Shown in pieces: positions 14,744 to 27,297 of a stretch of DNA of 64,000 bases. Below the pieces are notes generated by a model, which searched no databases, had not been told where the DNA came from, and was given only the letters and a program-made list of their open reading frames with translations. A program made the translations under genes and the position numbers. The stretch is from contig NZ_ABOX02000011.1 of assembly GCF_000172555.1 (NCBI RefSeq), positions 1 through 64,000 on the forward strand, in the 5' to 3' direction. Positions within the stretch are counted from its first letter, which is position 1; each line of letters starts with the position of its first letter. The DNA is from Pedosphaera parvula Ellin514 (GTDB lineage Bacteria > Verrucomicrobiota > Verrucomicrobiia > Limisphaerales > Pedosphaeraceae).

Positions 14744-16017
14744 TTCACTCCAGTTACCAACGGCTGCACCCACGCCGTCTCCAGATCGCCCTTCTGATAA
14801 TAATTTTCCTTCAGCTTCGAAGAAATCACCTTGGCCCGGACATAAATTTCATCTCCCTTCAAATTATAACAGGGAGATGTGCCTTTTACTTCCGCCAGCA
14901 CCATCCCAATCTCATCACTATACTTGCGCGTCGTTGGAAATGGATTGCCTCCCTTCAAAGGCAACGGTTCGCTCTTCGTATCATACCCTTTGCGAGTTCC
15001 AATGAATTGTGTCGTATACGTCACTCCTTCTTCCGGCTCAATCTCGATGGCAAGCTTATCCTTCTCGCGCCGAATCTCCTTCAACTTCACCCCGCTGCTC
15101 GCATAAAAATCCCCGGCTTCCATCGCCGCAATAATGCTCTCCGGGGTCAACTTCTCCGCATGCACCATTATCCATCCACGGCCTGGACGACTCTCTTTCT
15201 CCACCGTGCCCAGATAATGATGTGCATCATCCACCGCGGTGCACCAGATTGGTTCCATCCCCAGCTCCGCCAATCGTTTCGTTAGCACAATGTCATAGAT
15301 TCTTTCCACACTGGCGTGGTCCTTGTCTCCATAGTTATGTACCACGGGATGGCCATTCCAAATCTCCATGAATCGCTCCCCCTTTACTCCCATGATATCC
15401 TCCGCCGTGAGCGCCCAACCGAAGTTCGGATGATTGATATGTGGAATCATCGGCTGGCCGGTGACCATTCGCTGCTCCAAAACCGCATTGACGTTATTCT
15501 GCAGCACCTCGGCCCGACTGCCTCCTGTCTGAGGCAGAACGACATCGCGTATGTTCGACACGCACATGTGAATTGGCAGAACTTTATACTGGGCGCTGAT
15601 TTCTTCTCCCGGCACCAACAAAAACTTTCCCGGCTCCTCAAATTTTCCACGAAATTCCGCCAGGGTCTTCAATCTTACTGCAGTTTTTCCCGCCTCGGTT
15701 TTAAGCTCCACCCAGTTCGTCCCGAATTTTGCCACGTATCTTTCCAGGGCCACACTGCCTCCCCGGTTTGTATTTGCTCCAGTCCACCGCTGCCCGCTGA
15801 GGAGCACATTGTGATCGGAAAGCGCAAGGAAGTTGTAGCCATGCTCCTTGTACCAATCCACAATCATCTCCGGATAATCATTGCCGTCGCTCCAAAGCGA
15901 ATGGGTATGAAGATTCCCCTTCAACCACTGCCCTTTCTCCTCTGCCGGAACATTTAATCCAGAGAGCAGAACGACCGCCAGGATCGCGCCAAATAAAAGA
16001 ACTCTCGCATCTTTCAT
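14740..16017 (-). CDS. exported PHP-domain metal-dependent phosphoesterase-like protein
   Basis: About 425 residues. The start at 16017 (MKDARVLLFG) gives a signal peptide or anchor (hydrophobic residues ~5-20, then VPAEE); the upstream ATG at 16107 adds 30 residues without signal character. The mature part opens with WLKGNLHTHSLWSDG, the H-x-H metal site of PHP proteins. It is followed by ALSDHNVL, LVPGEEIS, HINHPNFGW, AVDDAHHYLG and ASSGVKL, which together give the usual set of His/Asp/Glu ligands. PHP proteins hydrolyse phosphoesters with two or three metal ions. An exported member probably scavenges phosphate from organic esters, but the substrate is unknown. The C-terminal ~90 residues look like a strand-rich accessory domain. 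It converges on the cytochrome gene with its stop inside the terminator T tract. Confidence 0.85.
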   Translation of the reverse strand: MKDARVLLFGAILAVVLLSGLNVPAEEKGQWLKGNLHTHSLWSDGNDYPEMIVDWYKEHGYNFLALSDHNVLLSGQRWTGANTNRGGSVALERYVAKFGTNWVELKTEAGKTAVRLKTLAEFRGKFEEPGKFLLVPGEEISAQYKVLPIHMCVSNIRDVVLPQTGGSRAEVLQNNVNAVLEQRMVTGQPMIPHINHPNFGWALTAEDIMGVKGERFMEIWNGHPVVHNYGDKDHASVERIYDIVLTKRLAELGMEPIWCTAVDDAHHYLGTVEKESRPGRGWIMVHAEKLTPESIIAAMEAGDFYASSGVKLKEIRREKDKLAIEIEPEEGVTYTTQFIGTRKGYDTKSEPLPLKGGNPFPTTRKYSDEIGMVLAEVKGTSPCYNLKGDEIYVRAKVISSKLKENYYQKGDLETAWVQPLVTGVK

Positions 16018-16113
16018 AAAATCATCACGGAACGAACATGCGGAAGTGATTACCCGATTTGACTGCTGCCTCCAATCAAATTGAGGCACCACCTTAAAGG
16101 CCCCCATGCCGCG

Positions 16114-17931
16114 TCAAAAAGGTCCTTCCGGCTCTGCCAACGGAGTCAAAGGTTGACGCTTTAATTGCCTCAATTTCTGTTGCTGCACCAAAATGGCGAG
16201 GCGCTCTTCATCGCCCAAACCCGGCTTGCCGCTTTCCTGTGCCAGCACAGCCATTTGCCTTTCGATGAATTGATTGCGTAGCCTTAACACGATGTCATTC
16301 ATCTGCTGCGTTGGATTTGGAATGGGCCGCTCTTCTGATGATGCTTCAGTGATCAGGCTGCGCATCTCTTCGGACTCACAATCATTGAGAAAAGTCGCCA
16401 CTCCCTGCCATGTTCCTTGTGCATGAACCGCCAGCCGCATCACGGCGATTTGCCGCACCGTCAGGTGTTGAATCCAGTTGGGATCCAGATGCGCGTGAAT
16501 CCAATCCATTCCTTCCTCTTGAAGAAAAATCAGCTTTAAAAACCAATGCTCCGGAGTGTTCAAGGGAACTTTGCTTGGCTTTATCTCGATCGCTTCTTCA
16601 ACTTCAAGTGGTGTGGCATTTTTGGATCGTGAGGCCTTCCTGAATTCAGCTCGCACAGCCTCGGGAGGAACTCCCAATCGAAACGCTGTTTTTTGAGCGT
16701 AGGTATCGATTAACACGACATTGCCCGTCTTGTAAACCGCCTCCGCCATTTCCTGCAGGATAATGAGTCGCCCCTTGTCGCTGGCAACATCATTCGTTTC
16801 ACAAAGCCGGTTCAGGTAATAGTCGAAAAAACCGCTCGCCTTTTTCACCAACTCCTTAAAAGCCTCGCCCCCGTATTCCTTGATAAAACTATCAGGATCG
16901 TGTGGTGCAGGGACTACCGCCACACGGATGGCCAACCCGCTGGCGAGCAAACTATCGAGCGAACGCACCGCTGCATTCTGCCCCGCATTATCCGAATCAA
17001 AGCAGAGCACGACCTCCTCCGCATATCGTTTCAAAATACGCGCATGATCCGCCGTCAGCGCGGTCCCTTGCGGTGCCACCATGTTCTGCACGCCTGCCAT
17101 ATAGCAGGCGATCAAATCAAGCTGTCCTTCGCAAACAATCGCGGATTGTGCCTCCAGCAAGGCTCGCTTCGATTTATCCAATCCAAAGAAAACTTTGCCT
17201 TTGGTAAATATTGGCGTCTCCGGGGAGTTGACATATTTGGCAGTTTTTTGATCCCCTGAAAGCACCCGCCCGCTAAAACCAATCACCCGCCCCTGTTCAT
17301 CACAAATCGGAAAAATCAACCTTCCTCGAAACCGATCGTAATAATGATCCGATCCTTCCTTGCGCAATATCAATCCCGATTGCTCCATGACCACCGGATC
17401 AAATCCTTTGCTCCTGGACCAGTTAACCGTGTCCTCCCAGACATCCGGCGCATAGCCCAGGCGAAACAGTTTAATCGCTTCTTCGGTAACACCGCGTTGT
17501 ACAAGGTAATCACGGGCAATTTGTCCGGCTGCTTCATTGGCCAGCGCACTCTGCCACCGCTGGGTGATTTGCTCGTGGATTTGCAGGAGCACATCCTTTA
17601 AATGCCGACTCTGTTGCTGCGCGGGATTATTGTCCATTTCCAGAGGAATCTTGGCGCGTTCAGCCAGCCTTTTTACAGCATCCGGAAATGGAATGTTCTC
17701 GTACTCCTTGACGAAAGTAAAAACGTCGCCACCCTTATGACAACCGAAGCAATGAAAAATCTGCTTATGAGGATTGACGTTGAAACTGGGAGACTTTTCC
17801 TTGTGAAACGGACATAGCGCTACGAAGTTCGCCCCAGCCCGCTTCAATGGAAGATAGGAGCCAATGACATCTACAATATCACTGGCAGATCGAACTTGCT
17901 CTCTGGTTGCTTGCGAAAAAAAGCCGGTCAT
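16114..17931 (-). CDS. dnaG: DNA primase
   Basis: About 605 residues, normal for bacterial DnaG. The N-terminal CHC2 zinc site is seen as LCPFHKEKSPSF and, after ~15 residues, FHCFGCHKGGD. The RNA polymerase core follows (YFHTG-like region replaced by VNWSR...; GRLIFPI and GFSGR are present). The Toprim acidic residues are in VCEGQLDLI and CFDSDNAGQNAA. The C-terminal part is helical and would contact the replicative helicase DnaB. The ATG at 17931 (MTGFFSQAT) fits family N-termini better than the ATG four codons upstream. Instead of the common rpsU-dnaG-rpoD order, it is preceded by a cvpA-like gene and a TPR lipoprotein gene on the same strand, probably in one transcript. Confidence 0.96.
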   Translation of the reverse strand: MTGFFSQATREQVRSASDIVDVIGSYLPLKRAGANFVALCPFHKEKSPSFNVNPHKQIFHCFGCHKGGDVFTFVKEYENIPFPDAVKRLAERAKIPLEMDNNPAQQQSRHLKDVLLQIHEQITQRWQSALANEAAGQIARDYLVQRGVTEEAIKLFRLGYAPDVWEDTVNWSRSKGFDPVVMEQSGLILRKEGSDHYYDRFRGRLIFPICDEQGRVIGFSGRVLSGDQKTAKYVNSPETPIFTKGKVFFGLDKSKRALLEAQSAIVCEGQLDLIACYMAGVQNMVAPQGTALTADHARILKRYAEEVVLCFDSDNAGQNAAVRSLDSLLASGLAIRVAVVPAPHDPDSFIKEYGGEAFKELVKKASGFFDYYLNRLCETNDVASDKGRLIILQEMAEAVYKTGNVVLIDTYAQKTAFRLGVPPEAVRAEFRKASRSKNATPLEVEEAIEIKPSKVPLNTPEHWFLKLIFLQEEGMDWIHAHLDPNWIQHLTVRQIAVMRLAVHAQGTWQGVATFLNDCESEEMRSLITEASSEERPIPNPTQQMNDIVLRLRNQFIERQMAVLAQESGKPGLGDEERLAILVQQQKLRQLKRQPLTPLAEPEGPF

Positions 17932-17987
17932 GGAACAAAACAAATCACTATTTCAACACAGTGATCTGTTCTATCCCTAAAACGTGC

Positions 17988-18596
17988 TTATGGCAAATCC
18001 TCTCTTCGCTTTAAGTTCTTGGTTTCTGGAGGAGTAGACTTAATCAGCAGAAACTCCGCATTCGTTTTCACCAACTTTCCCAAATAAGAGCTTTTAAAAA
18101 CTTCCTGCTGGACCGTGGAAAGATCGGGAAAAAAGGTGCTGCCATAAACATCCCTTTGGAATGCGTCATACTGCGCGATCTCCTGTGGACTGTAAAATCT
18201 GGCGTTGAGGAGTGCCAGGCCAGCCATGAGTATGCATAGAAATCGGATCACCCCGCCTATCATCCCCAAATAATATTCACTCGCACCAAACATGTTGCTG
18301 CCCACCAATTTGCCTCCTGCACCTTTTTTCAGGACAGAAAAGATGCACTTAACCACGATGGCAATTGTTATATAAACAGCAATGTAGCTGGTCCAATGGG
18401 CAAACGGGCAGGAATCACTCAGCATATCTCCTAATCGCTTATAAAAGAGAGCCCCTACAGCCACAATGGCCATCCATTGAAACATCACCATCATTTCTCC
18501 TGACATACCGTGCTTCCGGCCTTTGTTGATGCCCAACAAGACCACGATTACCACGGCGATATCAAACCAGTTGATTGGAAGGTTCAGCAGATTCAT
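17988..18596 (-). CDS. CvpA-family membrane protein
   Basis: About 202 residues. The start at 18596 (MNLLNLPINWFDIAVVIVV) matches the N-terminal form of CvpA proteins; the ORF extends upstream but that part is polar and unlikely. There are four hydrophobic segments (about residues 10-27, 38-55, 70-92, 112-135). The first carries the family-like N-W-F-D followed by a glycine-containing GINKGRKHGM loop. CvpA proteins are small inner-membrane proteins linked in enterobacteria to colicin V production and to envelope stress tolerance; the molecular role is not settled. The C-terminal ~65 residues are soluble. It lies 56 bases before dnaG and 93 after the TPR lipoprotein gene. Confidence 0.8.
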   Translation of the reverse strand: MNLLNLPINWFDIAVVIVVLLGINKGRKHGMSGEMMVMFQWMAIVAVGALFYKRLGDMLSDSCPFAHWTSYIAVYITIAIVVKCIFSVLKKGAGGKLVGSNMFGASEYYLGMIGGVIRFLCILMAGLALLNARFYSPQEIAQYDAFQRDVYGSTFFPDLSTVQQEVFKSSYLGKLVKTNAEFLLIKSTPPETKNLKRREDLP

Positions 18597-18689
18597 ATGC
18601 TCAATATTTGGACACTTTACTTGTGCCCATGATGTTGTAAGCAGGTTTCTGGCCAACTTTCGACTTACCCCCTCCGGCAGTCAGTCGGT

Positions 18690-20534
18690 TTAAGGATTAT
18701 CCCGTAACCAGTAGCGGATGGCTGTGCCTTGGGAGTTCTGAGGATCCAGTTCCAGCACCTTCACATAGTGTGGTCGTGCCGCCTGCGGTTGATGCAACTG
18801 GTCGGCGTAAAGATTAGCCAGAACCAAATGGGCCGCTGCCACATTGTTCGCTGGTTCATTTGAACCGCACGCCAGCGCTTTTTCGAGTTCCTGGGCAGCA
18901 TCAATGATGTAACCCGATTTCTTTAGCCCCAGTGAGAAGTTAAAACGCGCACTAAATGCGTCTGGCTTGATGGCTAGTGCGTTTTCATAGGCTTGTAACG
19001 ACAAGCCCATCTCCCCCACCTCGTAGGCAGTCAGTCCGAGGCTGGATTGCGCTTCAAAGTAACTCGCGTCTGCTTGCACCGCGGATTGATACGAAGTTTC
19101 CGCATCCTTGGTGCGACGATCCCGCTGTGCTTGTGCACCTCGCGCTACCAATCGCTCTGCCTCAGTCCGATTTCCAGCTGTCGGTTTTTGACGGGACTTA
19201 TAGCTGTACCGCGGGTATGAAACCGTGGCATAGGTTGGTGAAGTCGTTTTGGACACGGCTTCAAAATTGCTGGACACTTGCGTGGATGAATTCGTTTCCG
19301 GGCTTTCTCCGGCTGTTTGCGCCCTTCCCGTGCTGGCGCTCTTAGGTTCGTGCTTAAACAAATTCGCAGGATTCATTTTTTGCAGAAAACCATGTTTCTC
19401 CTGCTGCTTCGCCGTTAACGCTGGAACCGTTGCTGTTGCCTGCGTTCGCGCCGGAGCTTCTGGAACCGCTTCGGCAGACTGCCTTTGTGGTGAGGCTGTA
19501 ACATCCTGCGCCGGTTTAACCGTGGGAGCTTCGGCCAATTTTACCACCTCAGGCTTTACCATCCTCTCAGGTTGTGATGCTGGCGGTACAGGAACAGTTT
19601 TATTGGTGGGAGGCGTATTTGCGACTTTTATGGAATTGGTGTTCACTTCAGACGTCCTGGCGGCGTTGGTAACCACATTCGCCACCCTCACCGGATTCGA
19701 GGCCACCGGTTTCAAATTGTTTGTTGCCGAATGCACAATTGCGGTTTGGACATTCGTTGCTGGATGTGCTGTGGGCGTGAGTTCCAGTTCCAGGTCTCTG
19801 GCCGCGCTGTTGGCAACTTCCCAATTTGCCGGCCGCGGCTTCAGGGCCAGGTATTCCCTATATTTTTGTAACGCAAGTGGCCGGTTATTTCGATACGTTT
19901 GCTCGACCACCGCCAGGTTCAGCAAAGCCGGAGCGTAATTTGGCTGCAGCCGCAAACAGGCATTCAAATAATTCTCCGCATCGGAAGGTCGATTTTTCTG
20001 CAGGTAAACAAGGGCAAGATCATTTAGCACTTCCGGGTTCTGTGGATTCATCCGTAGCGCTTCGTTAAAACTTTTCTCGGCAGCCGCTGTCTCACGCAGT
20101 CGGTGTTGCGCAGTCCCCAATTTCACCCAGCCGTCAACAACGTTATTCTGACGTAACGTGAACGCTGTCAGTTCATTCCTGGCGAAATCCGGCCGGTTTT
20201 GCTCCAAGTACAGGCAGCCCAGGTTGTAATGAACCATAACCAGATCATGGTTCAGCCCCAGCGCCTTTTGGTAAGCATCTACGGCGTTGGCTGGTTGTCC
20301 CCCGTACTGATAGGCCAAACCTAAATAGTTCCAGGCATTGGCATTGGTGGATAGCAGCGTGGTCGCCGTCTTTAACTTTTCAATCGCCTGCCCATATTTT
20401 CCTTCATCCAGCAGGCGTTTCCCATCCAGCAGCGCACGCGGCCCTGCCGGGGTACATCCTGTAAGGACAACCGCCGTAAACATGGCGACGAACACCCCAA
20501 GATAGCTCCCGAATCGCTTTTTGTTGGTTAGCAT
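18690..20534 (-). CDS. TPR-repeat lipoprotein
   Basis: About 614 residues. The N-terminal signal ends in a lipobox, VVLTGC (Cys ~27), so it should be lipid-anchored. Residues ~30-250 form about six TPR units of 34 residues (for example NAWNYLGLAYQYGGQPANAV and DLALVYLQKNRPSDAENYL). A low-complexity linker rich in Thr, Pro, Ala and Val (~255-445) follows and would be extended. A second TPR block of about four units lies at ~455-605. Two TPR platforms joined by a flexible linker suggest a periplasmic scaffold for envelope protein assembly, as with BamD- or NlpI-like proteins, though the match is to the repeat class and not to a particular family. It is divergent from the DUF362 gene across a gap of only about 60 bases. 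Confidence 0.88.
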   Translation of the reverse strand: MLTNKKRFGSYLGVFVAMFTAVVLTGCTPAGPRALLDGKRLLDEGKYGQAIEKLKTATTLLSTNANAWNYLGLAYQYGGQPANAVDAYQKALGLNHDLVMVHYNLGCLYLEQNRPDFARNELTAFTLRQNNVVDGWVKLGTAQHRLRETAAAEKSFNEALRMNPQNPEVLNDLALVYLQKNRPSDAENYLNACLRLQPNYAPALLNLAVVEQTYRNNRPLALQKYREYLALKPRPANWEVANSAARDLELELTPTAHPATNVQTAIVHSATNNLKPVASNPVRVANVVTNAARTSEVNTNSIKVANTPPTNKTVPVPPASQPERMVKPEVVKLAEAPTVKPAQDVTASPQRQSAEAVPEAPARTQATATVPALTAKQQEKHGFLQKMNPANLFKHEPKSASTGRAQTAGESPETNSSTQVSSNFEAVSKTTSPTYATVSYPRYSYKSRQKPTAGNRTEAERLVARGAQAQRDRRTKDAETSYQSAVQADASYFEAQSSLGLTAYEVGEMGLSLQAYENALAIKPDAFSARFNFSLGLKKSGYIIDAAQELEKALACGSNEPANNVAAAHLVLANLYADQLHQPQAARPHYVKVLELDPQNSQGTAIRYWLRDNP

Positions 20535-20595
20535 TCAATGCAGGTGGTAACATTCGCGCCTTGACGTGTCAAGAAACGCACGGTTTATAACGTTT

Positions 20596-21639
20596 ATGTT
20601 TTGGTTATTTTCACGAATAGTCATATTTTTATCGATTCTGCTTTTGCTTTCTCAGGCACAGGCTCAAAATCTCTTTTCCTCTGCTGACAGAAAGACAACC
20701 AAAGCGCGCGTAGTCATAGTCCACGACCCCGAGGCCACCGAGTCTTTGCAGCCAATTCCGGAGAGAATTCGAAGCCTGCTCGATCAGGGGATTACCAATG
20801 TGACGGGTAAAGCCACCGTGAAGGCGGCCTGGCTGAGCCTTATCTCCACTCAGGATATCGTCGGTATCAAGGTCTACTCGACTCCCGGGCCGAACAGTGG
20901 CACTCGCCCAGCCGTGGTTGCTGCGGTTATTCAAACCCTTTTGGAAACCGGATTACCTGCCACAAACATTATCGTGTGGGATAAGCGTTCTGTGGATTTA
21001 CGCCTTGCCGGTTTCTACGAATTTGAAAAGCGATTTGGCATTCGGGTTGCGAGCAGTGTTGAGTCCGGGTACGATGAAAAAACTTTTTACGAGACTGCCC
21101 TTATTGGGAATCTGAGCTGGAGCGATATGGAATTTGGCAAAAAAGGACCTGGCATTGGCCGGAAATCCTACGTTTCCAAGCTGGTCAGCCAGCAAATGAC
21201 CAAAATCATCAACATTACTCCATTGATGCACCATAATCTGGCTGGTGTGTCCGGCAATCTCTACAGCCTCGCCCTCGGTAGTGTGGATAATGTTCTTCGC
21301 TTTGAAACGGACGCTGATAATCTATCCCGCGCCGTTCCGGAAATCTACGCGCTGCCTATCCTGGGTGATCGTGTGGTTCTAAACATCGTTGATTCACTCA
21401 TCTGCCAATATGATGGCGAGGAAAAAGGACTGCTGCACTATTCATCAGTTCTGAATGAACTGCGGATCAGCAAAGATCCCGTGGCCCTGGATGTTCTCTC
21501 GCTCCGGGAAATTGATCGCCAACGGCAGTTGGCCGGAGTCCCCGTCCTCAAGACGAATCTGGAACTTTACGTCAATGCATCGCTTCTTGAGATCGGTATA
21601 AGCGATCTCAAGAAAATCGAGACGGACAGGCTTCACTAG
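20596..21639 (+). CDS. exported DUF362-domain protein
   Basis: About 347 residues. I prefer the ATG at 20596 because it opens a compact signal peptide (MFWLFSRIVIFLSILLLL, cleavage near SQAQA); an in-frame GTG at 20566 gives 10 more residues and is also possible. The mature part has the DUF362 pattern: DIVGIKVYSTPGPNSGTRP, VVAAVIQTLLETG, NIIVWDKRSVDLRLAGF, and later INITPLMHHNLAGVSGNLYSLALG and DRVVLNIVDSLICQYDG. The domain occurs in iron-sulphur proteins and in stand-alone exported forms with a twin histidine in the middle, as here, and its chemistry is unknown. No cysteine cluster is present, so this is not a ferredoxin fusion. It converges with the metalloprotease gene, with seven bases between the stops. 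Confidence 0.85.
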   Translation: MFWLFSRIVIFLSILLLLSQAQAQNLFSSADRKTTKARVVIVHDPEATESLQPIPERIRSLLDQGITNVTGKATVKAAWLSLISTQDIVGIKVYSTPGPNSGTRPAVVAAVIQTLLETGLPATNIIVWDKRSVDLRLAGFYEFEKRFGIRVASSVESGYDEKTFYETALIGNLSWSDMEFGKKGPGIGRKSYVSKLVSQQMTKIINITPLMHHNLAGVSGNLYSLALGSVDNVLRFETDADNLSRAVPEIYALPILGDRVVLNIVDSLICQYDGEEKGLLHYSSVLNELRISKDPVALDVLSLREIDRQRQLAGVPVLKTNLELYVNASLLEIGISDLKKIETDRLH

Positions 21640-21646
21640 TCCCCTG

Positions 21647-25350
<3,704 letters not shown>

Positions 25351-25423
25351 TCGTGCATTATGGAAAAAACTTCGCGGTTGTCAAACTTGACGTTTCGGAA
25401 TGCTTTTATTTGCCACCACTTAT

Positions 25424-25435
25424 TACGCATGCGTA
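25424..25435. promoter_or_regulatory. 12-bp perfect palindrome, possible operator
   Basis: The sequence tacgcatgcgta is its own reverse complement. It lies about 75 bases upstream of the glutathione peroxidase start, where an operator would be expected. No regulator is known for it. Confidence 0.3.
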
Positions 25436-25448
25436 TTACAGCGCGCTT

Positions 25449-25714
25449 TTACCCCTTAAACATCGCCAGACACTTTGGCCGTTGTTCTTCATGAATGTTC
25501 CTTCCATTTACATAATCATAAAAGCGCCTTGAAATAAATTTGTCCAGCGTCTCGCGAGTTGCGTGTTCGCCTGCGGAAGGAATGCTTTGGGTTAATGGAA
25601 GACCGAGTTCAGCAGCGTCCAGTGGAATAGGTTCTGATTTAATCTTCGCGTAAGACTTCTGGATTTATCGGAAATGCGTAAATCCCAACGGAACCAATGG
25701 ATGGCAATTTTCAC
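25449..25714 (-). pseudogene. decayed deoxyribodipyrimidine photolyase (two joined fragments)
   Basis: From GTG 25714 the minus strand reads VKIAIHWFRWDLRISDK, the hallmark N-terminus of class I photolyases (normally ..WFR.DLR..DN). This frame meets a stop at 25592. In the overlapping frame from about 25655 the text continues EPIPLDAAELGLPLTQSIP, GEHATRETLDKFI and YDYVNGRN, which matches the linker and start of the photolyase helical FAD-binding domain (LGLP...GGE..A...L..F....Y...RN). It then stops at 25449. So roughly residues 20-170 of the alpha/beta domain and the whole FAD domain are gone, with a frame change at the join. It cannot be functional. It lies between nuoN and the glutathione peroxidase gene. 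Confidence 0.75.
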
Positions 25715-25770
25715 GCTCCGAAGCTGGCACAACGGTCTTCGAAAACAAATCGAGCGCCGCCCTCCATATG

Positions 25771-27297
25771 TTAGCGAATAACGAACTCCATTGCCATTAC
25801 CAGTCGCCCCACGAGAATATTCGGCGCGCATCCCAGTATCACGACTGCCAATGCCAATACAGATATGGCAATCCTACTCGAGATGGGGACTGAGGTGATT
25901 TGATGGTTCACATCTCCAGGAACCACATAGATCTGTTTCAAAACTTGTAGATAATAATACAGCGATACTGCACTCATCGCGATCGCCAGGATCACCAGCC
26001 ATAACAATCCAAGATTTTTCACCGCTCCAGCCGCTGCGGTGAAGAGATAGAACTTTCCAAAGAATCCGGCCAATGGCGGAATGCCAGCCAGTGACAGCAT
26101 AAAGACCAGCATGCATCCTGCAAGTAACGGCTCGCGTCTTCCAAAACCGGCAAAATCAGAAATCTCCGCCTTCCCACTTTTTTCTTCCACTACTGCCACC
26201 ACACCAAAAGCACCCAGCACCGTCAGCCCATACGTGATGACGTAATAGATTAGCGAAGTCATGCCCTCTTGAGTATTGGCGAGCAAGCCCAACAACGCAT
26301 AACCTGCGTGGGCAATCGCTGAATAGGCCAACAATCGTTTCACATTGCTCTGAACAATCGCGGCCAGGTTTCCCACCACCAGTGAGCAAGTGGCCACGAT
26401 CGCAATTACTGGCATCCAGCCAACCGCATATTGGTGCCATGCAGCGTTGCCGGGTGCATGCTCGAACGCTTTCATCATCACCCGGGCAAAGATAAAGAAA
26501 CTCGCCACCTTCGAACCCGAGGCAATCAACGCCGCACTGGGCGTCGGCGCCCCCTGATAGGCATCCGGTGCCCAAAGATGAAATGGCACCGCAGCGACCT
26601 TGAAACCAAAGCCAATCACGGTCATGACAATGGCCCCTAATAATAAAGGGTCCAGCTTCTGTCCCGATAAGTTCGCTGCAATTTCGAAGAAGCGCGTCGA
26701 ACCGGATACACCGTAAACCAGGCTTATTCCGAAGAGGGTAAAAGCTGCCGACGTTCCACCGAACAGAAAGTATTTGAGCGCCGCTTCCGCCGATTGAATG
26801 TTCCGTTTGTTGAATGCAGTCAGCACGTAAAGCGATAAACTGGTCAGTTCCAAGGCAATGAAGACCATCAACAGGTCCTCCGCACTGATTAAAAACAGCA
26901 TTCCAACCGTGGCCAGCAGAATAAGTGCAAGGTATTCCCCGATGTGATCGGTAAAATTTGACTCCATCGAGAGAATGGTCGTGAATATTGCCATGATCAA
27001 AACGGCGGTCTTCACCAACCGCACCAACAAATCATCCGTATACATTCCGACTAACAACGAATGAGTCCCACCGTCAAGCGCGGCATGAGGAGGCAAGTTC
27101 ATGCTCAGCAACCAGGCAATTGCGGCAACGCAGCCCACTCCGGCCAGAGCCGCCCCGATCCTAAACCGATATCGGTGCGGCTTTTCTCGCATAACAAGTA
27201 AGTCACTCGCTAAAACGACCAGAGCTGTGATGCTCAATATGAATTCCGGAGCGACGAACTTCAGTATTTCGGAGTAGGAGTAGCTGAAACCGCTCAC
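25771..27297 (-). CDS. nuoN: NADH-quinone oxidoreductase subunit N
   Basis: About 508 residues with roughly 14 membrane helices. This antiporter-like subunit forms the proton channel nearest the Q-module arm. The family signature is present: LEL in IALELTSLSLY (TM5 Glu), the TM7 lysine region GFGFKVAAVPFHLWAPDAY, YSAIAHAGYALLG, and GIPPLAGFFGKFYLF (Lys in TM12, as usual for NuoN). The start at 27297 overlaps the stop of the preceding nuoM copy by four bases (ATGA), indicating translational coupling. It is the last gene of the operon. The 474-base gap to the next gene on this strand holds the photolyase fossil and no clear terminator. Confidence 0.95.
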   Translation of the reverse strand: MSGFSYSYSEILKFVAPEFILSITALVVLASDLLVMREKPHRYRFRIGAALAGVGCVAAIAWLLSMNLPPHAALDGGTHSLLVGMYTDDLLVRLVKTAVLIMAIFTTILSMESNFTDHIGEYLALILLATVGMLFLISAEDLLMVFIALELTSLSLYVLTAFNKRNIQSAEAALKYFLFGGTSAAFTLFGISLVYGVSGSTRFFEIAANLSGQKLDPLLLGAIVMTVIGFGFKVAAVPFHLWAPDAYQGAPTPSAALIASGSKVASFFIFARVMMKAFEHAPGNAAWHQYAVGWMPVIAIVATCSLVVGNLAAIVQSNVKRLLAYSAIAHAGYALLGLLANTQEGMTSLIYYVITYGLTVLGAFGVVAVVEEKSGKAEISDFAGFGRREPLLAGCMLVFMLSLAGIPPLAGFFGKFYLFTAAAGAVKNLGLLWLVILAIAMSAVSLYYYLQVLKQIYVVPGDVNHQITSVPISSRIAISVLALAVVILGCAPNILVGRLVMAMEFVIR

